From NCBI RefSeq assembly GCF_020497125.1, contig NC_059076.1, positions 9,229,951 through 9,293,950 on the forward strand: a stretch of 64,000 bases of DNA, given 5' to 3'. Under the pieces are notes generated by a model. The model made no database searches and was not told where the DNA came from. It saw only the letters and a list, made by a program, of their open reading frames with translations. Shown piece after piece: positions 44,481 to 56,260 of the stretch; the stretch's first letter is position 1, and every line of letters begins with the position of its first letter. The DNA is from Mauremys mutica (Eukaryota; Chordata; Testudines; Geoemydidae). The position numbers and the translations under genes are program-made.

Positions 44481-47400
44481 GTGAACACAGGTAAGTGAGA
44501 CACTTCTCATTGGAAGCATGTGAAATACAATTTCAGAAGCTAGTTAGAAAGAGATTCTGGTTTCATCAAAGCTGAAAGGTTCAATGAGTTAAGACCTTTA
44601 ATTCACATTTAGCTGTGGTGTCCTTGGGAAAGGCCACTCCACCCCCAACTTTATACCTTAATGGCAGAGAAATGGGCTGGATAAACTATTGCCTAGCTTC
44701 TATCATTCTGCATGAGAAATCATGTAGCTAGTAAAACACCTCCTTCGACTCATTACATCATTGGAACAAATTCTCCTTGGCCGTCTTTCCCAGAGGACAT
44801 AACGTGAATTCTAGTAGTTTGTGGAAGCTGCAAGTATTTACAAAATTAACCCTTTGTGGGTGTCCTGTATGCCACACTCACTTTACTTCCCTCCTTGTTA
44901 GGGGGAGCAGTAAGAGGATGGAACCAAGAGAGGGGCCATTCTCCTTTTCTCCTCCTCCCCCATCTACCACATCATCCCCAACCATGATCTGTCAGAGGCT
45001 GAAAATAACAATCTCAGCGGTGCTTCCATGCTCTGAAGAGTGCCTGCAGCGTGGCTTAACCTTTGGACTCAGCAGGATCTGGGAAGCCAATAATCTGAAA
45101 GTGCACTTCTGAAATAAAGCAATATTTGGCTCTGGTTCCACTCATTCACATTCAAGGGGCCAGATCCTCAGCTGGTGTAAATCAGCATAGCTTGACTGCA
45201 GCCAACAGAACCACGTCAGTTCATGTCAGCTGAAGATTTGGTCTATCGCGTTCAAACCGCTTCAGTCTTAGAAATGAACTTTTCACCCAGATTGATTTTC
45301 TATTCGAAACAGAGAATTAGGGATAAAATATTTTATCTAGTTATGGCTGAGTCAGAAAATTGACTTGGATTTTCTGACCTAGGTTTTGCCCTTATGGATA
45401 ATCGTGATGCATAAAATTAGAACCATGAAGCTTGTGTTTGTCTTACAATATGGACATACACTTATTTCGACAGATTTGTCAACGGTTAGGCAGCTGCTGT
45501 GCTGAGACCATGCTGCTTAGCCTCATTGTGTCTGTCTCCCATGGTCTGTATCCACCTGTTGTCTCTTGTGTTATGCTTAGATTGAAAGGTCTTTGGGGCA
45601 GCGACAGGCTTTTTGTTCTGCACGGTGCCTAGCACGATGAGTTCCCTTGCTATGAATAAGGCTCCTAAACTCTAAGGCAACACAAATCGTAACAGATGTG
45701 AAATCATTTCCCACTCTTTTGACTGAGTTCTGAGCCTTCCCTTTGAAAACCATTAAATAGAAATGGAGCATCACATTTTATTGTTGTTGAATTATAACAC
45801 GTAGAATTATAACAGTGCAGTCCACACTTCTGAAATCGCATCTTGAACTCAAACCAAAGACCATCTTTGTGGTGTGAAAAAGTTTGTTTCTTCCACTATC
45901 ACTATCATTATTTTTGTCCAGCTTTATGCTACAAGGTTCCTTTTAGGAGTGTAAGTGCTGAAATACCAGAAGAGCGAGTAATATTGGTGACTCTGTCTCA
46001 TAGCCAGGATGTATTAATACTCTTATGAGAGAGCTTCTTCTCTAAAGATGCCATCTGGACAGGTTTTTAGGTTCCCTTTTTTAAGGCAAATGGAACACAC
46101 GCTCCCCAAGCTTTTACAGTTTTTTGGTCCCTAAGGGCAGCGGTAGAGAGCCATGGCATGAGGATGGCTCCTGAACTAGAAGAAGAGTAGATCAGTGTAT
46201 CTGCAACCCTTTGCTATTAGTGGGGTGAGGCTTTAAGACTTTTGAACCAATTCTCCTGCATTAAGACCATCCCTGAGGTGTGTTACATTAATGTGGTTCT
46301 GACAAAGCTGGTGCAAACTGCCTTTGAGCCAATCAGTACTTGTCACCTCATGGTGGTTTCCAGAGCAGGTCATCTCCCTGGTAGTGGTGATTTCACTTCA
46401 TTCATGCTTATCAAGTTTTACAAGGGTAGGATGGTGATAGGGATACTGCTGAGATTCCTCTGCAAGTGGGTGATGAGATTCCACCTTCTTTAGCCTGCCA
46501 ATGCCTGATTGCTCATCCTGGTGAGGCTCTGCGGTACATGCTCAGCATTGCAGTGGTATTGCAGTTCTACTGGGAGAGGACCAAAGTGCTTAGAAAGTCC
46601 ATCCAAAGCTTTGTTTCCTTTGGCACTGATGCCATGGACAATACTGACTCCAAGAGGGCCATGTTGAAAGGGCCACCTGGCTATTTCATTTTGCATGGGT
46701 AGGCTCATTGAATGATGCTCTTGCAAACATTTGTTTTGATATTTCTAATTAGAATTAGCATATCACTGGCAATCACGCTTGTGTAACAATTGGAGCCTGA
46801 GTATATAAGTTCCCTTTGGTGTTTTAATAGGCCTCATTGATGGGAGGCTTGCCAGAAGAAGAAACCAAAACTAGGTTGAGTCACAATATTTATTGCTCGA
46901 CATTTTGTTAGTTGAACCTGAGATATTTCTCTAAGCAACTTCTCATGAGAAGACCCATCAGTGTTGTTTTTTTACACTGAGTGTGATGCAATCCAGGCTG
47001 TTCTACAGAGTGGTAGAGACAAATACAACTTGTATCCTCTACAGACAATAGTGCCTGGATACTAAAGTGATGGGCAGACACCCTGTATAAACACCTAATA
47101 CACTGCGTGAATTTTAGTGCTTCCATGCAAATCCTCAAGAGCTTTACCATGAAATGTGGCACTATCTTATAATAACATTTTGTCCTACTAGGTAAAATAA
47201 ATGTATGGTGAGACAGAGGAAGATCTTGCCAGGTCCCATAATAACTTGAAATCACCATGTTACTGTTTTATTGCAATCTTAGAAATAGAAGATGGTCAGC
47301 AAGAAGCACAATATATCAGTGGCTGAGCAGATTTACTAGTTGTGATTTAAATGAACATAACTCATTAATATAGGACTGTTTGTAAATTACCTACCCTAGA

Positions 47401-47663
47401 TGAGTGATTGGTGAATAAATCTACAACACAGCTGGGTTACATTTTGGGCTTTTAGGCCACAGTTCACACACAGCACACAGTCTCTCTACCACTTAAACCC
47501 ATAGGCCTTGCGCTGACCACCTGTAGAAAGGCGAATTTCATTGTGTGTGGGGACAGCGGGCGGGGAAGCCCAAGCAGGAATCCTTGGGGGCCTTCTGGGT
47601 GACATATCCCCTCCTCTGACTTCCTTTTCAAATTTAATAACAGATCAAGCACTCAAAAGTCAG
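44481..47663. other. No gene; one SINE tail at 45586-45660
   Basis: TTTGGGGCAGCGACAGGCTTT and GGTGCCTAGCACGATGAGTTC match the old amniote SINE tail seen at 55231-55290. The open frames at 46242-46726 overlap on both strands, look old and have no recognised domain. Confidence 0.4.
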
Positions 47664-47820
47664 GGGGGAGGGATAGCTCAGTGGTTTGAACATTAGCCTC
47701 CTAAACCCAGGATTGTGAGTTCAATCTTTGAGGCGGCCATTTGGGGATTGGTCCTACTTTGAGCAGGGGGTTGGACTAGATGAGCTCTTGAGGTCCCTTC
47801 CAACCCTAATTATCTATGAA
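47664..47820 (+). repeat. Turtle tRNA-derived SINE with CR1-like tail
   Basis: It reads GGGGAGGGATAGCTCAGTGG, then AAACCCAGGATTGTGAGTTC, then GGGGGTTGGACTAGATGAGC. The linker is shorter than in the other copies. Confidence 0.9.
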
Positions 47821-48401
47821 ATTCCCAAAGATAATGATAGCAAAGCCAACTTAGGTTGGATGCTTTGCACCTATCTTCACAGGAGACTAAGAGAGGTTGG
47901 TGCCCAACTTCCACTGGAAATTGGATTACTCACTCCTTTGGGACCATTGAATACCCCAGCCTTATTCCATTAATTATATTAGATGAGCTGCAAGTCTGAA
48001 TTAACCTTCTCAAAGCATCCTCAGTTACCATTTCTTCTTCTCTCATGCTTCCCAACCACAACACTGAACACACAAGACCTTTACTGGTAACCACCTGCTC
48101 TCCAAGTCCTACTAGCCCATTCAAAATGCAAATTCCCTGTCTCTCAGTGATCTTACTTTTAAAAAGTCTATCATAATCTTAGAGGTAGGAATGTGCATTA
48201 GGGGCACACCCAGATCCTGGCCTGAGAAATCAGGCTTGGGGCTGGAGAGAGAGTGGTTGGAAGGGATATGGAGAGGACAAGGTAACGTCTATTCCAAGCC
48301 ACTGCAGAGTGTTAGTGCAACTCTGCTGAGTCTGTTTCACTACAGCAGGTAATACAGAGCCTTTACATGCATCTGAGTTTGCTGTGGATCTTCTCACCTT
48401 T
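47821..48401. other. No gene recognised
   Basis: No signal. Confidence 0.3.
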
Positions 48402-49420
48402 TGTGATGGAATACACCCCTGTATTCACACCCTACATACTATTGTAATAATCTTTGTGCAAAGTATGCCTTGTAAGGTATCAGTTGAAAACTCATAATTT
48501 GCTGGTTGGTATTGTCCTGGGAAAATAAGTGTGGCAACATTGTATGTGAAATTATAAGATTCCTCTGCATGATGTTCTTAACACGTTCCAAACCACAGCC
48601 CTGCCCAAACAGCAGTTGGCAAACAGGTCTGTCCTAAACAATGGAATGGGTGCTTTGCTTAATTTGCATTTAAGCAGCAAACAGATTAATCAAGTAGGAA
48701 GGAAAGACAAAGGAAGTTTAAACATGTGAAAAAAAACAGCAGGGAACATCCTTTCACACAGACACTTTGGCTCCTGGTTCTCAGCTGGAAATGTTTTTCA
48801 TGAGGGCTGACAAACATCCGTAAGGACCTCTCTCTCGACCTCTGCCCATCACACCCACTGCACCTGCAGATACAAATGAAATAGCTGCTGGACTCTGGTA
48901 GAAGGAGCATAACCTAAACCATTTGGTCAGTAAGACTGCTGAAAGCACGGGGTGAGAGAAGTTTGTTTGAATCTAATGTAGTTTGTTGTCAGGCATCAGT
49001 AAGCATTTTATCTTTATCTTTCTTGTAACCATTTCTAACTTTTATGCCTCATTACTTTTACTCACTTAAAATCTCTCTCTTTTCAGGGAATAACGGTGTT
49101 TTGTTGTTTTATCTAATCCAGTGTGCTCAAACTGAAGTGTCTGGTAACTCCATGTGGGGTAACAAGTTGTATGCATATTATTCCCTTAAAGAAATAACAC
49201 ACTCAGTGTATTTGCACTGTCCAGGAGACGGCTGGGCAGTACAGGACGTGTCTCTGGGGGAACACGTGGGACTGGGAGTGTGCTGGGGTCACCCTGTGAT
49301 AATCTGTAAGGCTGGTGAGAGCCAAGCGGTGGCTGGCTGTAGCACACACACACAGATATTGCTGGGAGTGACTTGCATGCTGGAGGCTGTTTGTGAGCAG
49401 CAAGACATTGTAAAGCCCCC
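48402..49420 (+). repeat. Probable LTR-retroelement remnant
   Basis: It begins TGTGATGGAATACACCCC and has AAAGTATGCCTTGTAAGGTA and AAAACTCATAATTTGCTGG, then later GTGCTGGGGTCACCCTGTG and GTGACTTGCATGCTGGAGGC. I recall these strings from a long LTR common in turtle genomes. A TG start is seen, but the other end is hidden by a poly-C run and the next CR1 tail. No coding region. Confidence 0.5.
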
Positions 49421-49430
49421 CCCCCGATGG

Positions 49431-49524
49431 TATTTAGTTGGGGATTGGTCCTGCTTTGAACAGGGGGTTGGACTAGATTACCTCCTGAGATCCCTTCCAA
49501 CCCTGAGATTCTATGATTCTATGA
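49431..49524 (+). mobile_element. CR1 3' tail, heavily truncated
   Basis: TTTAGTTGGGGATTGGTCCTG and GGTTGGACTAGATTACCTCC end in ATTCTATG units, as in 62040-62128. Confidence 0.9.
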
Positions 49525-49619
49525 CAGAGCTACTCAGTAGTCTGGATTGTGCCCTGGTATGTCACCCCTTCTCTGACCCACAGGTTTCAAACCCATGCCC
49601 ATAAGGTTAATATGAACTG

Positions 49620-49960
49620 CCCCACTCCAAAACCCCATCTGGTAGCCTGATGGTAATAGGTCACCTGGGACCTCCAGAGCCCAGCCCCAGTGTGAGGCTC
49701 TTCCCTTGAGGTCTGATTGGCAGCATCCCAGAGCAGCTGATTGGCCCTCTGACCCTACTTAAACCCACAGCGGGAGCAAGAAGCTGTCTGAACACCTGGG
49801 TCCATTTTACTCTGGACTATGGGACTTGTGGCTCCCTTGGCTTGATTTCCTGGCATCCTGGCCCGGATTGATTCCTGCCATCTGACTTGTATTCCTGACC
49901 TCCAGTTTACCTCCTGCTTCTGACTTTCCTGTCTCCTGACCCAGGCAACTCCTGTCCTGT
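49620..49960 (+). repeat. Possible LTR-like repeat
   Basis: A run of pyrimidine-rich phrases (GATTGATTCCTGCCATCTGA, TCCTGCTTCTGACTTTCCTG), preceded by TACTTAAACCCACAG, resembles the reverse complement of 43991-44270. Tentative. Confidence 0.35.
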
Positions 49961-50304
49961 GGTGGCATGGTCTGGCTGCACAAGACATGACCATGACATC
50001 ATGATACATAGCTGAAAAGCACCAGCTGTGCTGCACAGGGCCCTCTGCAGTTGTGGAGGAAAGGGCGTGTTAGCCCCTAAATTCCAGTTCTGGATCTCCA
50101 ATTTCCAACACCTTATTGCATTGAGTACTTGCTCTTGTTAGAGATGGCTTTTCAGGGATCTTCGCATGCCCCGTGAAAAGCTGTTGTGTGAAATATGGGC
50201 TATTTAAAGACTTCAGCTATCACTTATAGTACAGTTTAGTTATGGATTACTGTGCAGTTAGCAATGAGCATCAGCACTGTCTCCCCAACCCTCCAGAGTG
50301 ATGT
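49961..50304. other. No gene recognised
   Basis: No signal. Confidence 0.3.
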
Positions 50305-50319
50305 TAAGATATACAGGTT

Positions 50320-50442
50320 TCAGAGTAGCAGCCGTGTTAGTCTGTATCCGCAAAAAGAATAGGAGTACTTGTGGCACCTTAGAGACACAAATTTATTGTA
50401 GCATAAGCTTTCGTGGGCTACAGCTCACTGGATCCGATAAAG
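50320..50442 (-). mobile_element. PLE 3' tail, second subfamily, with 15-bp TSD
   Basis: TAAGATATACAGGTT stands at 50305-50319 and 50443-50457. The insert begins TCAGAGTAGCAGCCGTGTTAG, a relative of TATCAGAGGGGTAGCCGTGTT at 51727, and has GTACTTGTGGCACCTTAGAG and AGCATAAGCTTTCGTGGGC. It is the 3' end of a Penelope-like element, minus strand, cut to about 123 bases. Confidence 0.85.
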
Positions 50443-50457
50443 TAAGATATACAGGTT

Positions 50458-51379
50458 ATCCTTTGGTGCTGATCCAGTAGCTTTCTCTAAAGCCCTGCAT
50501 TCAGTAATTAAAACATTTCATGTTACATTTCGGATGTCACGCAACACAGAATTCCAGGATATATTCTGTCCTATTGTCCTGTGAGTCTACTGAATTCATT
50601 ATTAGGGATGTTAATTGACTGCCAATGCTGCTCTGAGCCCCTGTAGAAGAAGACGGAGCAGGATTTCCAGAGCCTCAGAAAAGCTGTGCTTCCCAGTCCT
50701 GGCATAAGCGGACCTCTCCAATTATAACTCAGTAATGAGTTTATTAAAAAGATGGATGAGGTCAGTAAGTGGTGAGATCACAATTGTTTTTTATAACTGA
50801 CCTTACTAAATTTAATTTGAATAGACATGCGTAATGTTAACTCGGAGGATTTAATTTTGGTTGAGATAATCATGGTTCGAACATTGCATGCTGCCTTAAT
50901 TCAAGACATTAATATATTCAGGGCTCTCTTAAGGGCCTTGGACATATAGTTTTGTCAACAGATGTGCAGCAGATTGAGTTGGGAATAATTTAAGGGTAGT
51001 AGAAAGTCCCTTTTTATTGTAATTTATAATAGGCATATATTTTTTAAATTAAAAACTATATTAGGCTGAATGGATGCCTTCAAATATTTGCAATTCTCAG
51101 GCACTTAACACCAGTTTCCATTCATGGTAAATGATGATGATTTACATTATGCTAATATGTATTCATTATTTAAATCCTTAATTACGTGTGCAGCCATGTG
51201 GCACAGTGAAATAATAAAAGAGTAATACATGCAGAAAGCAATGGTTCTTTCAAGCACATTGGAAGTCAGGTGGCCAGTACATTTCAAGGGGAGAGGTCAG
51301 GGGGAATCATGTTTGTGTCACAGCGTATGGTCCTTTGCATGATTGTTGTTGGAAACGGGAGGCAGTTTGGTCTACCTGA
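50458..51379. other. No gene recognised
   Basis: AT-rich sequence without assignable features. Confidence 0.3.
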
Positions 51380-51530
51380 GTGGAACTTGGGAGACCTGGC
51401 TCTGATATTGACCTGCTGTGTGATCTCAGAGAGTCATTTCCCCTCTCTGCCTCTGTTTCCCTCTCCACCCTTTGTCTATCTAGCCTGTAAGCAGTTTGAG
51501 GCAGCCTGCCCCTCCCACAGACCCTTCCCT
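51380..51530 (+). repeat. MIR SINE remnant
   Basis: GACCTGCTGTGTGATCTCAG and TTTCCCCTCTCTGCCTCTG with TTTCCCTCTCC follow the MIR core in direct orientation. Confidence 0.75.
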
Positions 51531-51726
51531 GTTGGATCTGCTTCTCTGGTGAGTTCCATATTAAATGTCTGGGTTTTCTTGATCTGCGGTGCTTTTTTCG
51601 GTTCTCCAGATCAGCTTAAGCCTGTCCATTGCTGGTGTGCTGTGACCCTTTGAGTTCACTGCCTTGGAGCATCATTGGGTCCCAATCAGAGTCTGGCAGC
51701 ATTTCATGGACCCCTTTCCAGTTCAG

Positions 51727-52051
51727 TATCAGAGGGGTAGCCGTGTTAGTCTGGATCTGTAAAAGCAGCAAAGAATCCTGTGGCACCTTATAGACTAACT
51801 GACGTTTTGCAGCATGAGCTTTCGTGGGTGAATACCCACTTCGTCGGAGTTAGTATGTGTTGCTATCCTAGCAATTCACAGCAGCAACAGAGAGGTCTTG
51901 TGTAGTTGTAGTATCATTAACCTCTGGGTCCACTCATGAAGTCCTTACTGCAGTCTATTCCTTGCATCCGACGAAGTGGGTATTCACCCACGAAAGCTCA
52001 TGCTGCGAAACGTCTGTTAGTCTATAAGGTGCCACAGGATTCTTTGCTGCT
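51727..52051. mobile_element. Foldback pair of PLE tails enclosing copied local DNA, with 11-bp TSD
   Basis: TTCCAGTTCAG flanks at 51716-51726 and 52052-52062. The left arm (51727-51846, minus orientation) is a PLE tail from TATCAGAGGGGTAGCC to CCCACTTCGTCG. The right arm (about 51962-52051, plus orientation) is the same tail inverted, from CGACGAAGTGGGTATTCACC to GATTCTTTGCTGCT, lacking the extreme 3' end. Between the arms, 51847-51950 is a reverse-complement copy of 53180-53283. About 12 more bases (51951-51962) are of unknown origin. The single duplication shows the whole unit arrived as one event. Confidence 0.9.
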
Positions 52052-52062
52052 TTCCAGTTCAG

Positions 52063-52698
52063 TGTCTCAATGCTTTGGTGCTTTGTATCAGTATTCCAGC
52101 CCTCAGTGTGTTGCCTGGGCTTTGGCAGATATTCTGAATGCCCAGGCTTTGCGGGGCTCAGAGTTCCATGTCAGGGCACTGGTGAATTGTCTCATTCCTC
52201 AGTCCTTCTGCCCAACCTCTCAAGTGTTTCTGGAGCTTCGGCCCATTCCTTCTGAGGCCAGCCTCCTTTCCAAATAATGATCAGACAGTCACACAGTAAA
52301 TTTCCAGTTTCCGCCTCTGTTTTTATTTCCATGCAGCGAGTGATTTGGTCCTAAGACAAGTGCATGGTTCCCCGTACTTTCATGGTCTCCATCACCTTAA
52401 CTTGTTCTGCTGCTGTGTTTAGATACTGCTGAGGATAATCATAATTCCTTTGACTAACTCTAGGCAAAGCTGAGGGGTAGGTTTTTCCCAGGAGCAGATA
52501 GTCCTTAACGCTGGACTAAAGCTGATTTAGGATTTTTCAATGGAATATGAATTTTGTTGTCATTGTTGAAAAATGCCAATTCATTGAAACTGAAATTTCC
52601 ATGGGAACATACCAGTTCTGTTGGGAAGATTTCTCAGGTCCATAATTGAATTTTTTTTCTCTCTGGTTTTTCGTGAAAACTTCACAATACCTTGGTTT
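52063..52698. other. No gene; AAAATTTTC-type repeat at 52530-52690
   Basis: CATTGTTGAAAAATGCCAATT, TCATTGAAACTGAAATTTCC and AATTTTTTTTCTCTCTGG belong to the unclassified repeat family. Confidence 0.4.
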
Positions 52699-52953
52699 CA
52701 TTCAAAAAAGAACTAGATAAATTCATGGAGGATAGGTCCATTAATGGCTATTAGCCAGGATGGGCAGGGATGATGTCCCTATCCTCTGTTTGCCAGATTC
52801 TGGGAATGGGTGACAGGGGATGGATCATTTGATCATTACCTGTTCTGTTCATTCCCTCTGGGGCACTTGGAATTGGCACCTGTTGGAAGACAGGATACTG
52901 GACTAGACGGACCTTTGGTCTGACCCAGTATGGCCATTCTTATGTTGTTATGT
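52699..52953 (+). mobile_element. CR1 3' end fragment
   Basis: AAAAAAGAACTAGATAAATTC, then TCTGGGGCACTTGGAATTGG, then CGGACCTTTGGTCTGACCCA, ending GGCCATTCTTATGTTGTTATG. It is the plus-strand counterpart of the fragments at 13149-13390 and 14838-15085. Confidence 0.9.
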
Positions 52954-55900
52954 TCATTCCTGATGCAGAATAGAGAATCTTTGTGTGATAGGAAAACCAT
53001 TTCCTGCCCAGCTTTACTCACGAGGCTAAACTAAGCAGAAATTGCTTTTCAATTACTAGATATGCATCATGCAAATCAAACATTGCAGTGTCCACTCAGT
53101 GCTCAGAGAAATTCACACAGGGCCCAATTCCCCAAGTCCTCACTCCAAAATCCCTTCAATATCAATGGGAACTTTGCTTCAGTAAGGACTTCATGAGTGG
53201 ACCCAGAGGTTAATGATACTACAACTACACAATACCTCTCTGTCGCTGCTGTGAATTGCTAGGATAGCAACACATACTAACTCTGTTAATTGGAGTAGAA
53301 GTCACTGGCAAGGTTTCCATATATAGTCAAAGCTTGTGAAGAAAGAATCCCCACATTATTTAATTACCCTATCAGCACCTGCTAGGTCAAGTTAATACTT
53401 CTTAGTAACTAATAAGGCATGGCAGATTAATGCATGCTTAGAATAACTCTCCCAGAGATTTGTAGATACACAATTACTGGTGGTTGCCTTAATTCTTTCC
53501 CATAACTGTGAGCTTTTGTAAAGCACAGTTTTTGTATCGAGTCCAATATTAGGTACACTTTACACAAACTGAATACATGTGATCATACTTGGCAGCTGAC
53601 AGGCAAGAATGGGTCCGGGAATGATTACCAAAACATTGATGTCATGTTAGATTAGCCCAATGCCTCAGTTGTGTTGGGCCAGCATTCAGAAATACTAGGC
53701 AGGATGTAAAAATTGCATGGACGAAAGCAACTCTATTTGGCAGTGGACCAGATTTCTCAGGGGTTGCCTGTCAATTTTCAATGTTTCCTTTTCCCTCCAA
53801 ACAAAACAGCCAATCTAGAGCTATCAAAAATTAATGACCAAGGGCCTACCATCAGCCTGAAACCTCCTATTGCAATTAACAAGATGAATGGCTTCCGTTT
53901 TGGCAGGGAACCCAAAAGGAGTGTGGAAATGGCATTGCTTATAAAATCTAAGGACTCCATCCCACTCCCTTCGAAGCCAAGGGGTTGACGCCCATCAGCT
54001 TCATGGGGGCTGGATCAGGCCCCTAATCTCTTGTTTATATGGTTGGGGTAGCTGGTGTCTAGCCCCTGTGTGTGTCTGCTAGGTGGGAGAGGGTGCAGGG
54101 CAACTACCTTCCACTAGGGTCAGTCAAACTCACAATCCCGGCTCCTGTGGGAATACCATTGTCCCAAAGTGAATGGGGCCCTAGTTCTCCTCAAGACTCC
54201 CCCAGGGTGAGGGAGCCTACCTTGCTCCCAACCCAGGACGTTAATGATGCAGTCTATTCCTAAATGCCTTCAGTATAAGGACCAGCAGTCCCCCTGGTCC
54301 CAGCGATCTCCTGAACATTCTGCCCCTGCCTTCAGTGGGGTGCAGATCAGGCCCTCAGTTGTTATAGACAACCAAGGGCAGAGTGTGTGGTACCTACAGG
54401 CCTTTGCAGTGGGCGGTGCACGGCCACACTGAGCCACAGGGAGTCCTGGGAGGGTTGGGTCCCCAGGGTGAATAATTCCTCCAGGCGTCCTAGCACACAG
54501 CAGGACTGACAGTGCCCTCTGCAAGATTTATGGAGAGGGGAAGGTCCATTATCCATATCCTCTTTTCACTGGTTCCTGCCGCTTTAGGACATCATACACC
54601 CCCTGCCAGGGCCCACTCACAGTTCACCAATCCCTGCCATGAGGGGGTCATGCCAGGCGTGGGAGCCTCCTTGCATGCTATCCCTGCCACAACCTCAGAA
54701 GGGGTAGCAGTAACAGCATTATAACACCACTTGTAACCGTACCTCCCAAGGTTTCAGGTGGCTACAGCAGAATGCAGTGCCACTCAGATTTGGCCCATCT
54801 GCCCTTCCGTAGATGGGGACAGATGGGCCAAACCTCTGGGAGGCCCTGAATGTGGGAAACATCGTGTTTTAACTGGAACAGGGTGGGGGGGTTGGATGTC
54901 AGTGTGAGACAGCCCCTGGTTCTGCTGGGAGGTCTGAGGTGTAGCACCTTTAATGCAGGTACCTCGCTGCCTCCTGCCAAGTGAATTCTATTTTAGAATG
55001 TTATCTAGATAATGTAAATAGAGCCAGCTATTGCCAGCAAGATCACCAATGCTACTATGTAAGTCTGTAGCTTCTGTAAAGTTGGCGAAAGTTTCCTCAA
55101 TGCAGCTCTGGTGTCAGAAGCAAATATTTCTCCCTCTTTGCTGCAGCTAACCAGATGCACCATGTCACTTCAGCCATGGCCGCGAACAACCTTTGCACTC
55201 TGTGCAGGTAGGCAAATAAGCACGTTGGGGCAGAGGTGGTCTTTTTGTTCTGTGTTCTTGCAATGCCTAGCACAATGTGGTCCTGCTCCATGACTGGATA
55301 AATCCAGGATGGCAGTTAGAATGGCCACATTAAATCCTGCAATGGGTGAGTAGTGCTTTCTATCTGCCAGTTTCTAGGGCTGGGTAGGTGTTGGGAATCC
55401 CAATGGAACCCATTCAGATATTTCAATTGGTCTATGTCAATATTTGTTGGCCATTCCTAGTTCTATCGGGTGGATCAGCAGCCACAGATGTGTGGACTCC
55501 ATTGTTCTGTTTCAAATCCCAGTAGCCAGCTAGATCCAGGAGAAGGCAACTGAAAATGTTCAACTGGAATTTCTTCTAAGGGGGAGTCTGCAATCTTGCC
55601 TGTTATGTGCCGGGTTTTGGAAGGGAGAAGTGTAACAAAAGAATGGCTCCTCCCTCTCCCAGCAGCATGTCCTTGAGCTGCCTGGTAGAGATTTAAAGAA
55701 GCAGAACATATATCCCCACCAATCGTCTTGGAGATTATTCCTGTTTATTCTATACTTTGTTCCCTACCTTTCCAAACCTCCTGCAGCTTCATTCCCCCCA
55801 TCCCTTCCCCATTTTATTATGGTTGCTCTGGCCGCCAGGAATCTTGAGAGCAGATATTTTACAAATACTATCTGTGTTTGATTCAAGCATTTAATTTCAA

Positions 55901-56070
55901 ACATGTTCCAATCTGTCTTTGAGCCATTGATTAAGATTCATGCACCGTGGGATGATGCAGCGAGAAAGAGGAGTTCAGTAAATGTCAGCTTTGATAGGCA
56001 TGAAATAAACATATTAAGGGCCAGCCCTTCAGCTGAGGATCTGTCCCAAAGACTATACATAATGGATATT
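52954..56070. other. No gene; source of the copied 104 bases at 53180-53283
   Basis: 53180-53283 is the local sequence copied in inverted form into 51847-51950. Old SINE tail DNA lies at 55231-55290 (TGCCTAGCACAATGTGGTCC). The TTTGGATCA-type repeat appears near 53970-54015. Short open frames show no domain. Confidence 0.4.
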
Positions 56071-56260
56071 TTCAAAAAGACCTAAGTCACATTTAAAAAA
56101 GTGATTTAGGCACCTAAGGTAGGATTCACAAAGGCATTTAGGTGCCTAACTCTTGTTGATTTCAGTGGGAACTGGGTGTCTAAATGCTTTCTGGGTCTAG
56201 GTGTATGCACCACCTTTGAAAATGGGATATAGGCCCCTAAATCACTTCGGTCTTTTTGAA
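56071..56260. mobile_element. Palindromic element, 190 bp, with perfect 12-bp ends
   Basis: It begins TTCAAAAAGACC and ends GGTCTTTTTGAA, exact inverted repeats. Inside, GTGATTTAGGCACCTAAGG faces ATAGGCCCCTAAATCAC. No ORF and no confirmed duplication. It looks like an old MITE. Confidence 0.6.

Noticed and set aside
46242..46726. Overlapping frames that might be an old host exon or LINE piece
   Set aside because: No domain recognised, both strands open, and no splice or frame evidence.
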